Shown one piece after another: positions 18,307-26,362 of a DNA stretch of 64,000 nucleotides (the stretch's first letter is position 1; the number at the start of each line of letters is the position of its first letter). This stretch comes from Cohnella herbarum (GTDB lineage: Bacteria > Bacillota > Bacilli > Paenibacillales > Paenibacillaceae): NCBI RefSeq assembly GCF_012849095.1, contig NZ_CP051680.1:6258001-6322000 (forward strand), in the 5' to 3' direction. The notes below the pieces were generated by a model, which did not search any database, was not told the DNA's origin, and was given only the letters and a program-made list of their open reading frames with translations. The translations under genes and the position numbers were made by a program.

Positions 18307-19464
18307 TCAGCCGGATACTTCCGCTCGGCCCGACTTTCTAGCTAAACCGAAGATTCCCGGGATCCGACGAATGAGCGACGCGATGGTGAAACAAAGGATC
18401 ACGGAGGCGCAGCCGGTTAATCCGAATTTCAATAGAGGATGCCACGCCAAATTTCTAAGAGCGTAAGCCGTATAAGTGACAATCGGCGCATGGATGATGT
18501 ATACGACAAAAGCATTGGACGATAGCCACCTTGTCGTCTTCGTTGCCGCGCCGTTCCAGCGGTTGCGGAACCATACTAGCAGCGCGTAAGTAATCCCGAG
18601 ACCTAATAAAGGATCGATAATCGCATAGAAGATCGCTTGCCAGCTAGACCCTCCCATGAACGTTGAAATATCCCCTTCGAGCGCTCCTCCTGCCATCATT
18701 CCCGCGGGTAACAATAGGATCAAGCCGATATTCGCCCATTTCCACTTTCTAGCCGTCCGTTCGCTCAACTGTTGCATCCAGTGGCCGCGATAAGCCGCGA
18801 TGCCGGCCATGAACAAACCGATATAGGCCGGAAAATACCCGAGTTGAAGGTTCAAGAAATCGGTTCCGACGGGATAGGCTAGGCGTACGACGAAATTGGC
18901 GACCATTACCGTAGCGAGATAACTGATCATCAGCCGTGGCGTTAGCGCTAAAGGATGTTTCGAACCATCGAGCCTTCCTGTCAACTTGCGGAACCCGATA
19001 TAAGCAGCGTAGAAGAGGAGCAAGGCGACCAAATACCACAATGGCCCTGTCGCAAAATCGCTCACGCTCCGGATGGGATGAGGGAGCACCTCTTCCTTCA
19101 AGTAGTTGCCGAAAGATCCCGTATACCCGGTGGAAACATACCTGAGAATCGGTTCGAGGACTAGCATGTAAATCAATAGAGGAATTCCGAACCGTAACAG
19201 CCGGGCTCTAAGGAATCCCCCTGCCGTATTGCGATCGTAAGAAGCCGGCGTGACGAATCCGGAGATGAAGAAAAACAACCCCATGAAGAACGTTTGGTTC
19301 ACCGCGGTGAACGTAGACAACAGCGCCGTAGCCGCGGTATCGTCCTGATTCTCGTAATAATACCAGCTCCCCGCACCCCCATATACAATGGACGTATGGT
19401 GAAGAACTACCAGCACAGTCAGCAATATTTTCAGCCGATCAAGATAGATTAACCTTTGCTCCAT
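18307..19464 (-). CDS. Acyltransferase family 3 membrane protein
   Basis: A 385-residue protein with about ten membrane helices. The N-terminus RLIYLDRLKILLTVLVVLHH has the conserved Asp-Arg and the histidine pair of Acyl_transf_3 (OafA/YeiB-like) proteins, which acylate sugars, peptidoglycan or lipids at the membrane. AAAGGGGA precedes the ATG. It is monocistronic and divergent from the LuxR-type regulator gene. The substrate cannot be predicted. Confidence 0.82.
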   Translation of the reverse strand: MEQRLIYLDRLKILLTVLVVLHHTSIVYGGAGSWYYYENQDDTAATALLSTFTAVNQTFFMGLFFFISGFVTPASYDRNTAGGFLRARLLRFGIPLLIYMLVLEPILRYVSTGYTGSFGNYLKEEVLPHPIRSVSDFATGPLWYLVALLLFYAAYIGFRKLTGRLDGSKHPLALTPRLMISYLATVMVANFVVRLAYPVGTDFLNLQLGYFPAYIGLFMAGIAAYRGHWMQQLSERTARKWKWANIGLILLLPAGMMAGGALEGDISTFMGGSSWQAIFYAIIDPLLGLGITYALLVWFRNRWNGAATKTTRWLSSNAFVVYIIHAPIVTYTAYALRNLAWHPLLKFGLTGCASVILCFTIASLIRRIPGIFGLARKSGRAEVSG

Positions 19465-19673
19465 ATAATCTCATCCCCTTTGGATTTCATGCTCTCAAGG
19501 TAACACGGGAACAAATGGAAACTCACCGAAATAAGATCGACAAATCGCGCAAAAGATTTTTCGGTTTGGAGGGGAGAGGACTTCGGTCGGGGGGGAGGAC
19601 GATTGCGGTGCCGGAACGCGGCCGATATAGTATAGTTAATTCATATCTCTAAGAGAGAGCGGAGGAGTCCGTC

Positions 19674-20330
19674 GTGGAAAATATTTTGCTCGTAGACGAT
19701 CATCGGACGTTCTTGGCCGGAACCGCCCTCATCCTCGAGAAGCATGGCTTCGGCGTAACGACGGCGTCCAGCGGAGCGGATGCGTTAGCCCTTATGGAAC
19801 AAGTCGACTTCGACCTGTTCGTCTTCGATCTGAAGCTGCCGGAGATGAACGGGTTTGAATTAACGGAAGCAACGCTGCGGCGTTACCCGGAGGCGACGAT
19901 CCTGATCTTAACCGGCGAAGACATCTCGGAGCATTACGATCGGTTAATCGAGATCGGGGCCGCTGGCATTCTAGAGAAGTCTCTCGGCGAGCAGGAGTTT
20001 ATCGGCTGTTTGCATATGGCCATGCAGCAATTAACCGTGCTACCGCTTCATCTAGCCAGACGACTGAGAACCAAGGATCACCTTAACCGCTTCGCGACCC
20101 CGGGAGGGGAAAACGGAAGCTCGAAGCGAACGCTATCGGACAAAGAAGTGGCCGTATTAAAGCTGATCGCTCAAGGACATAAAAATAAAGACATCGCGGA
20201 CCGGCTATTCATGAGCCAGCGCAATGTCGAATACGTGATTTCGCACTTGTTCGAGAAATTGGATGCAACCTCCCGCCAAGAAGCGGTCATGAAGGGGATC
20301 GAGCTGAAGTGGCTGAATCTGGACGTCTAG
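19674..20330 (+). CDS. NarL/LuxR-family response regulator
   Basis: A 218-residue response regulator. The receiver domain has VDDHR near the N-terminus and Asp52 in FVFDLKLPEMNGF. The C-terminal LuxR helix-turn-helix (about 150-205) reads LSDKEVAVLKLIAQGHKNKD followed by VEYVISHLFEKL. The GTG start is preceded by GCGGAGGAG. Its last bases overlap the end of the convergent sensor kinase gene, which is its probable partner. Candidate targets are itself and the divergent acyltransferase gene. Confidence 0.88.
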   Translation: MENILLVDDHRTFLAGTALILEKHGFGVTTASSGADALALMEQVDFDLFVFDLKLPEMNGFELTEATLRRYPEATILILTGEDISEHYDRLIEIGAAGILEKSLGEQEFIGCLHMAMQQLTVLPLHLARRLRTKDHLNRFATPGGENGSSKRTLSDKEVAVLKLIAQGHKNKDIADRLFMSQRNVEYVISHLFEKLDATSRQEAVMKGIELKWLNLDV

Positions 20331-22285
20331 TTCGGAATCGGCACGGAACACCAAACCTTGACCCCTTGTCCAGGCGAGGACTGAACGGTTATTTCTCCAT
20401 CGATCATCCGTATCCTCTCCGCAATGCCTTTTAATCCGAAGCGGTTCGTGGAAGAGAAATCCATCGCGGTCTCCATTCCTTTGCCGTTATCCGCGTATCG
20501 GATATACAGAACATCTCCCTCTTGTCCAACATCCAAGTTTACTCGGTCCGCTTGCGAATGCTTCAGGGCATTGTTGACCAGCTCTTGTACAATCCGATAG
20601 ATCGTCGTGTTCAACTCGTCGCTAAACGATGCGGCGACAGGCCCGGCGTGGAAATCCAGCTGAAAATCGGCTCGCAGCCGGGTTTTCTCTACCAGCTTGG
20701 CAACTGCGTGCAACACGCCGTGATCGGATAGGAACGGGGGCATCAATTCGCGGCACGTTTCCCGAATCATGTACTCGGCGTTCTCCAACCCGAGCCTGAT
20801 TTGCTCCTTGTCTTCATTGCAAAGACGATCGTCCGAAGTCCGCTCCAAGATGCGGCGGGTATGAAGCAACTCCTGCAGCACCTCGTCGTGAAGATCGGAA
20901 GCCAGTCGTTTCCTTTCTTTTTCCGCGATTTGCATGAATAGCTTGGACAACCAGGGCGACTGTTCCCCCTGTATCTGCTGCATTTCCTTGAGACGGTTCT
21001 CCATTAATTGAAAATATTCGTAAAAGATCGAAACGTATTTCGACATCAACGATAAAGCGAACTTGTCCCGTTCCTCTAGGGAGATCGAGCCGCCATCCGT
21101 GGAATAGACCGCCAAAAACAACCGCCTCTCCTCCGTGCCCCCGGCTGCACCCAACACCATTGAGCCGGTAACGATTGTTTCTCCGGAGGACAACCTTTTT
21201 CCTATTGCTAGCAAAGTCGAACGAATATAGTCCTCATCATGCGAAGAGAGACCATCGGCACTTATGGATTGTACCCCTTCTATCGCTTCTTCGTACTTCA
21301 CCAATAGAAAGGAATGCGGAAGGAAATACAGTTTCCCTTCCCGCAGTACGCTTTGCTCGAGATCGGCGATCCGGTATGCCCTCAGCATTGCGGACAACAG
21401 CTGATCCAACCGTTGACGGGTCGTTACTTCATGTCCAAGCTCGACGTTTCGCGCCCGAAGCTCTTCGGACACGGACTCTTTGTCCTTAAGCGTGCGGACG
21501 AACCTTTGGAAAAACATCACCCCGAACATCGTCACCAACGAGAGCAAAGCCCACGGAAGCGTGTCCTCAAGACATTGCTCCCAATAGACTCTCCGGTAAC
21601 CGATACTGCGTCCCTCGATGGCTTCCCACAAATCTTTAACGGGATCCGGCAGCAGGACGATCATGAACATGAAGAACCCGCCCGCGATTCGTTGAAGTTC
21701 CGCTTGAGATTCCTTCTGCCGAAGCAAGGATAAGGATTGCGCTAGCGAGATTGCGATGTTCAAGAGAATTACAACGAAGAATATTCGACTTAAGAGGACG
21801 AACAACGATGGATCGGCCGATACCAACGTAAGCGTCAGAATCGTAATCCATAGAATGCAGCTGCACCAGAGCAACACTCGCGTAGCCGGTTTTTTTGAAG
21901 TGCCGAGCAGATAGGCCAGAAAGGAAAAGCCCATGAATACGATGCCGCTCTTGATCGCCAGGGCGTTGTAGGGAATTTCCGGAAAAGGCCCGAACAGCAG
22001 CTCTTTCTGGTCCCATTCCGTGAACAGAAGAAGAGAAGTCAACAACGAGATGACGCCGAGATACAGGTAGCCGCGCTCGCGAGGGAGAACGGCAAACATC
22101 GCCCAGAATACGATCGCGATCAGAACGAACAGCAGAGTAAAGACGCCATCGTCCAGATGAACGCGTAATTGGTTGATCGATTCCGACGCGCCGTCCTGCG
22201 GCTTCATCAGCGAATAATTGATTAGTCCGTTCAACGCGAAGAGGAGAGCCGCCGCCGCTACCGCTTTCGCCAACCTTCTTAACAT
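20327..22285 (-). CDS. ComP/NarX-type sensor histidine kinase
   Basis: A 652-residue kinase. The N-terminal third has about eight membrane helices (residues 8-260), followed by a coiled linker, a GAF-like region and a HisKA_3 dimerisation domain with the phospho-accepting His466 in ASDLHDEVLQELLHTRRIL. The HATPase domain has IVQELVNNALKHS and NGKGM, and GLKGIAERI near the end. It is arranged tail to tail with the NarL-type regulator, overlapping by four bases. This order (regulator and kinase convergent) is unusual for a cognate pair, but there is no other candidate nearby. Confidence 0.85.
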   Translation of the reverse strand: MLRRLAKAVAAAALLFALNGLINYSLMKPQDGASESINQLRVHLDDGVFTLLFVLIAIVFWAMFAVLPRERGYLYLGVISLLTSLLLFTEWDQKELLFGPFPEIPYNALAIKSGIVFMGFSFLAYLLGTSKKPATRVLLWCSCILWITILTLTLVSADPSLFVLLSRIFFVVILLNIAISLAQSLSLLRQKESQAELQRIAGGFFMFMIVLLPDPVKDLWEAIEGRSIGYRRVYWEQCLEDTLPWALLSLVTMFGVMFFQRFVRTLKDKESVSEELRARNVELGHEVTTRQRLDQLLSAMLRAYRIADLEQSVLREGKLYFLPHSFLLVKYEEAIEGVQSISADGLSSHDEDYIRSTLLAIGKRLSSGETIVTGSMVLGAAGGTEERRLFLAVYSTDGGSISLEERDKFALSLMSKYVSIFYEYFQLMENRLKEMQQIQGEQSPWLSKLFMQIAEKERKRLASDLHDEVLQELLHTRRILERTSDDRLCNEDKEQIRLGLENAEYMIRETCRELMPPFLSDHGVLHAVAKLVEKTRLRADFQLDFHAGPVAASFSDELNTTIYRIVQELVNNALKHSQADRVNLDVGQEGDVLYIRYADNGKGMETAMDFSSTNRFGLKGIAERIRMIDGEITVQSSPGQGVKVWCSVPIPN

Positions 22286-22440
22286 CGTCTTGTATCCCCC
22301 ATGTCACCAATGAATCTCTTATTATCCTATCACTCGCTTGAGGGGATGAGAATCATGATCTTCGGCGATTGTCGGTAGGGTGATTAAACATTTTTTGCTT
22401 GATACTACGGAATCTAGCTCCTGAGCAAAGTACACATATC

Positions 22441-22467
22441 CAATCCGCTATGGGGTGTGCAGGTATG
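22441..22467 (+). repeat. 27-bp direct repeat, copy 1
   Basis: Starts CAATCCGCTATGGG and ends TGCAGGTATG. It matches the copy at 22902 at 25 of 27 positions. Confidence 0.6.
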
Positions 22468-22901
22468 AAGGGCTATCGCAGTCTTGCTTCGACAACGAGT
22501 GCGCACAGGCAGTTGGTGTGCGTTCACCGTCGTGCTGCGTCCTGACGCAAGGAGCCAACGGTTTAAATCCAGCAAGAATTTGCTGTCGTAACGATTCTTT
22601 TGAAACTTAAGGCTGCCTAAAAGGGTTTTGCAGCGAACAACAATCGAGCATTCATTCTTTAACGGCTGCCACTGCCGCTATTTCGTCGAAAAGAAGCGTT
22701 TAAAATTCTAACGGAACCTGCAGCCTTTATTTACATGCAATAGGCATGCTTTCGCTGGAAAACTCCCAAATAAGAGCGCCTAGTTCCGTTAAAAATCGAA
22801 AAGAACGTTTTTAAGCAGAATAGCGTCTACTGGTTCCGTTAGCTAATAGATAGCGTAATGAACCTAAAATATTAAACCACCTAATGCGATTGCCTTGTAT
22901 T

Positions 22902-22928
22902 CAATCCGCTATGGGTTATGCAGGTATG
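22902..22928 (+). repeat. 27-bp direct repeat, copy 2
   Basis: Second copy of the CAATCCGCTATGGG repeat, 461 bases after the first, differing at two adjacent-region positions (GT to TA). Confidence 0.6.
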
Positions 22929-23152
22929 TGCAGTTTACTCAGGTAGTCGAAAATAGCGGTTGATGGAAAAAACGATTAGCGAAAATCGAAATAACCGCTA
23001 AAAGATAAATCTCGTGTTGCTCCCTCCGTTGGCTAGCAGTCAGAGTCACCCGGCAGGTGATTTTGTTCCACCATTTAGGTATATTTCTTTAACTATGATG
23101 AATACTATGAAAAGATCGGTTTGATTTCACTTGGATTTTGTTTTAATTCAAA

Positions 23153-23181
23153 TTGTGAATGCTTTTACTTTGTGCTAGGAT
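23153..23181 (+). promoter_or_regulatory. Promoter of the toxin-antitoxin-like pair
   Basis: TTGTGA (23153-23158) and TAGGAT (23176-23181) are separated by 17 bases, directly before the ribosome binding site of the HTH gene. Confidence 0.5.
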
Positions 23182-23199
23182 GGGGGTGAGGTGATGAAA

Positions 23200-23859
23200 A
23201 TGTCATTAGCAGAAATTCTTGACGTAAAAGAGAGAAAAGAAGAGTACGCGCGTATCTTTTTTTCGCCGGACAAACTTAAAGAAAATCTTATCATGTTTAA
23301 GTTAATTTCTAATTTAGTACGTAAAACAGGTGGTTCGCTAAGCGAAATAGATGAAATGTCGTTATTGGATGCATCCGTATTCGAGCATGCTCAACAGGAG
23401 CTCATTGATTCGCTTGCTTCAGTCGCTTCAATAGCGACAGTTGAGGCTGAACCTATTTTACAGTACTCGACGGGTCAAATAGCACGTTTTTTCGGAGTTA
23501 GTCAAACAACCATTTCTAATTGGATCGCACAAGATCGATTTGAAGGGGTCGTCCGTCCCGATACTGGAAAACATGTAGAAATCCCGTCTGATACTATTTT
23601 TAAGTATCCGTCTGGAAGATTGGTTTGCGTAAAAGAGGTCGTTGATAAGTATGAAGCAAAGGAAAAACGTCTGACAGCTAACACCGAGACCGAATCGGAT
23701 TTTATAGAACGGAAAATAAAAGGTTACGAAGAGAAATACGGCGCCATCGAACTTCTTCGCGAACAACTTGAAAAAGGTGTCCGAAATGCCAGTGACGGCG
23801 GTCTAGACCTCGATGTATGGGAGTACCTGATGCAAAGGAGAGACGCATTGGGTGGCTGA
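23200..23859 (+). CDS. HTH protein, probable antitoxin/autoregulator
   Basis: About 219 residues. A helix-turn-helix of the MerR/excisionase kind is visible at YSTGQIARFFGVSQTTISNW (about residues 87-110), followed by a predicted wing and a long charged helical C-terminus. Three start codons are in frame (GTG 23191, ATG 23194, ATG 23200); the last has the best spacing from GAGGTG. Its end overlaps the next gene by eight bases. Such an HTH protein coupled to a small DUF6516-like protein is the layout of a toxin-antitoxin module, with the HTH partner binding the promoter. Flanking repeats and lower G+C suggest it arrived horizontally. Confidence 0.65.
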   Translation: MSLAEILDVKERKEEYARIFFSPDKLKENLIMFKLISNLVRKTGGSLSEIDEMSLLDASVFEHAQQELIDSLASVASIATVEAEPILQYSTGQIARFFGVSQTTISNWIAQDRFEGVVRPDTGKHVEIPSDTIFKYPSGRLVCVKEVVDKYEAKEKRLTANTETESDFIERKIKGYEEKYGAIELLREQLEKGVRNASDGGLDLDVWEYLMQRRDALGG

Positions 23860-24286
23860 CTTCACGTTAAGAGATTTAGAAATGACAGATATTGATTCTT
23901 TGATAGACATCTATCCGGATCTTATCGATAGCGTGAATTACGAAGAGGATGAGGACAGGGAAGTTAACCCTCAATTCATCATAAATTTTCATGACTCAAC
24001 GTATTTGCATTGTGAAGAGTCGGCCAAACATCCTCGAGGCATGAAGCTCGGTGAGTTTTGGTACAATTGGTACAATGACGATGAGAGCTTGATTATGAAA
24101 TTTCACAATCACCATCATAATGGTCCGCCCTCGTACATTACTTCTTTTGACCCTGTGCATTTGCACTTGAAAAGAGAAGCCGAGGACGATAACGGAAACA
24201 TTCATGAGCATAGTACGTATCAGTCGCTTGAGCAGGTACTAAATTTCTTCCGTCTCATCTCCTATGTGGAAAAATATAAAAAATGA
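23852..24286 (+). CDS. TumE-like (DUF6516) candidate toxin
   Basis: A 144-residue acidic protein starting with a GTG inside the end of the HTH gene. Its core shows the pattern I associate with TumE/DUF6516 proteins: a strand with an acidic residue after HDST, an aromatic strand (FWYNWYNDD), a basic/His strand (IMKFHNHHHNGPP) and a second histidine pair (FDPVHLHLKRE), then a C-terminal helix LEQVLNFFRLI. TumE proteins are paired with HTH or TumA-like partners and regarded as toxins. The assignment rests on pattern and context. It could instead be a small unrelated nuclease-like protein. Confidence 0.55.
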   Translation: MADFTLRDLEMTDIDSLIDIYPDLIDSVNYEEDEDREVNPQFIINFHDSTYLHCEESAKHPRGMKLGEFWYNWYNDDESLIMKFHNHHHNGPPSYITSFDPVHLHLKREAEDDNGNIHEHSTYQSLEQVLNFFRLISYVEKYKK

Positions 24287-24321
24287 CGGGATATTCCCGC
24301 ATCATAAGGTGGAGGGCAGCC

Positions 24322-24342
24322 TAAGGGCGAGCCCTTCTTTTT
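24322..24342 (+). terminator. Terminator after the toxin-antitoxin-like pair
   Basis: A short stem (AAGGG with CCCTT, loop CGAG) followed by TCTTTTT, 36 bases after the stop of the DUF6516-like gene. Confidence 0.65.
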
Positions 24343-24346
24343 GTGC

Positions 24347-24452
24347 AACTATCAGAAAGTATAAAGTTTTATATCATCATACTTATCTGATAGCTACGAC
24401 ATAAACGTTCACCCGCTATCCCTAGGGACGGCGGTAACCGTTTATGCTTGTG
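24347..24452 (+). ncRNA. Candidate structured RNA, copy 1
   Basis: Two parts. First, a stem-loop with CTATCAGA-AAGTAT pairing to ATACTT-A-TCTGATAG (24349-24393, 14 pairs with one bulge). Second, a conserved block (24398-24451) beginning GACATAAACG and ending CGTTTATGCTTGT, whose ends pair (ATAAACG with CGTTTAT) around an inner CGCT/GGCG helix containing TCCCTAGGGA. A near-identical block occurs at 39641-39694 next to a stem of different sequence but the same position. It lies about 145 bases before the YesM-type kinase gene. I do not recognise a known riboswitch family. Confidence 0.55.
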
Positions 24453-24563
24453 TGCCATGGAATGCGTTATCTCTGCCAATCAATCCCTACAAGGAGCGAA
24501 AGCAAGTAGACAAATTCAAAGAAAGTAGGTAGATTGAAATACTCGAGCGCGAAAGTCCGGTGA

Positions 24564-24598
24564 TATACTCGAATTGGACTGCGCGTAAACGCTTACAT
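24564..24598 (+). promoter_or_regulatory. -10 box and cre-like site overlapping the start codon
   Basis: TATACT (24564-24569, preceded by TGA) is a likely -10. Downstream, 24584-24598 read on the minus strand gives ATGTAAGCGTTTACG, which fits the CcpA cre consensus WTGNAANCGNWNNCW except at the last base. It covers the ATG at 24597, where binding would act as a roadblock. Confidence 0.55.
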
Positions 24599-26336
24599 GA
24601 CTAGCCGAAGAAAAGAACAGCAGGAGGGATGCGCGATCAAATTTTCCGTTTACATCAAGGTCATTGTCGTTTTCACCGTTCTGATCATTCCCGTATACGC
24701 CGTGAACTTATGGATGAACGCGATGGGCATGAATTTTGTTCGCCAGAAGGACGAGGAATCGAGCACGTATAACTTGAAATTTTACGCCAGCCAGTTAAAT
24801 GACCAGTTGTTCTTTATCCGCAACCTTCAGAAGCAACTGCTGACCGATTCGGACTTGCAGAAGCTTGCCTTCCGATCCGGCCTATTGGAGACGTACGAAG
24901 AATTCCGAATGGCCAGCGGAATTAGCGAGAGGCTCGCGACGATCCGCAATTCCAGCGAATATGTGGTGAATGCGGGCATCTGGGTCAAATCGTACAACAA
25001 GAGCATCTCCACGAACCAAGGGATTGCGAAGCTTCCGAACGAAGAGTGGTCGACTCTGGAGGGGCTTGTCGGGCTGACGCCCAGACCGTTAATTCATTAT
25101 GAGAACGGCCGCCTGTTTTTCCTGCAATTCTCGAACAATGCGAGCATCGTCTCTTATTTGGAGTTGTCCATTCCGAAGCTTCAGGGCACGTTAAATCGTC
25201 TTGCGCCTTATCCGAATTCCGGAGTGGTGTTGGCGGACGGCAGGTTCGAAGGCATTGTCTCTGACGGCTACGATCCGAAGATCATCGCGGCCATTCGCGA
25301 TCAAGCGAAAGATCGTGAAGGCGACCCCGAAACGGATAGCTGGGTTCTGCGCTCGGGCGGCGATCAGTATCGGATCGGCCTGAATCCCGTTCCCTCCATG
25401 GGATGGACGATCTATACGTACGTCGACGAGAACGAAATCACCGGAACGCTCAAGAAGTACGGCGTCTGGTTCCTCGTACTGTCCGTCGTGTCCGGCATCG
25501 TCATTCTGGCGTTCGCTTTTTCCGTCAATCGAATGATTCACCGCCCGCTGCACAAGCTGATCCGCGCTTTCAACATGATGGAGCCGGATCACGTCCGCGT
25601 CCCCTCGAGATGGAAGGAAGAAACCGAATTCGATTACTTGTACCGAGGCTTCGACAATATGGTGGAACGGCTGAACCGGTCGATCCGGGAAAATTACGAG
25701 CATCAGCTCGCGTTGCAGAATTCCGAGTTGAAACAACTCCAATCGCAGATCAACCCTCACTTCCTATATAACGGGTTTTATAATATTTACCGGCTATGCA
25801 AAATCGGGGAATACGACCGGGTAGCGACTCTGACGCAGAAGCTGGCTAGCTATTACCAAGCGATTACGCGCAGCGGCAAGGACGAGGTGCCCCTCGACAA
25901 GGAATATCGCCATGCGATGAACTATTGCGACATTCAGGCGATCCGTTTCTCGAATCGGATTCGCGTCTCGGCGTCCGATGTGCCGGAGCCATGCAAATCC
26001 TTCATGGTGCCTCGACTGATTATTCAGCCCCTCATCGAGAACGCCTTCGAGCATGCGTTCGAGAACGCCGCGCGTCCGGGACGGATACGATTGACCATGA
26101 CTTGCGAGGATCGTCGTTTCTCGCTCTGCGTCGAGGATGATGGAACCGGCTTGTCCGATGAAACGTTAGCCGGGTTACAGGCGAAGCTAAGCCTGCCCGA
26201 TGCAGAAGCCGAAAAGACGGGATTGATCAACGTGTGCCGGCGCCTGCGTCTGAAATACGGCGAGGAAAGCGGCGTATTCGTGAGTAGAAGCGAGCTGGGC
26301 GGTCTGAAGGCGGAGCTTATTATTTTGTGGAAATAA
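24597..26336 (+). CDS. YesM-type sensor histidine kinase
   Basis: A 579-residue membrane kinase: transmembrane segment about residues 18-38, extracellular Cache-like region to about 290, second transmembrane segment about 293-315, HAMP, His_kinase with His388 in QSQINPHFLYN, and HATPase with QPLIENAFEHAFE and DDGTGL. The annotated ATG at 24597 has no ribosome binding site. A strong AGGAGG lies at 24622-24627, and the in-frame codon at ideal spacing is ATC (24636), followed by KFSVYIKV. A non-canonical AUC start is therefore possible. It is paired with the AraC-type regulator immediately downstream and likely controls the LplABC-type transporter. Confidence 0.82.
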   Translation: MTSRRKEQQEGCAIKFSVYIKVIVVFTVLIIPVYAVNLWMNAMGMNFVRQKDEESSTYNLKFYASQLNDQLFFIRNLQKQLLTDSDLQKLAFRSGLLETYEEFRMASGISERLATIRNSSEYVVNAGIWVKSYNKSISTNQGIAKLPNEEWSTLEGLVGLTPRPLIHYENGRLFFLQFSNNASIVSYLELSIPKLQGTLNRLAPYPNSGVVLADGRFEGIVSDGYDPKIIAAIRDQAKDREGDPETDSWVLRSGGDQYRIGLNPVPSMGWTIYTYVDENEITGTLKKYGVWFLVLSVVSGIVILAFAFSVNRMIHRPLHKLIRAFNMMEPDHVRVPSRWKEETEFDYLYRGFDNMVERLNRSIRENYEHQLALQNSELKQLQSQINPHFLYNGFYNIYRLCKIGEYDRVATLTQKLASYYQAITRSGKDEVPLDKEYRHAMNYCDIQAIRFSNRIRVSASDVPEPCKSFMVPRLIIQPLIENAFEHAFENAARPGRIRLTMTCEDRRFSLCVEDDGTGLSDETLAGLQAKLSLPDAEAEKTGLINVCRRLRLKYGEESGVFVSRSELGGLKAELIILWK

Positions 26337-26362
26337 AGCGGAAATCAAGGAGGCGTAATGGC

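Larger units (their letters stand above)
22286..23152. other. Repeat-rich non-coding region
   Basis: About 870 bases with no supported gene. It holds two copies of a 27-bp direct repeat (22441 and 22902), several TTCCGTTA/TAACGGAA motifs on both strands (around 22708, 22790 and 22835) and a short hairpin near 22573 (CAGCAA/TTGCTG). It precedes the toxin-antitoxin-like pair. Confidence 0.5.

Noticed and set aside
23153..23170. cre site before the toxin-antitoxin-like pair
   Set aside because: The central CG of the consensus is missing (TG instead).
24347..24452. c-di-GMP, fluoride, TPP, SAM or cobalamin riboswitch
   Set aside because: None of the conserved core sequences that I know for these classes is present.
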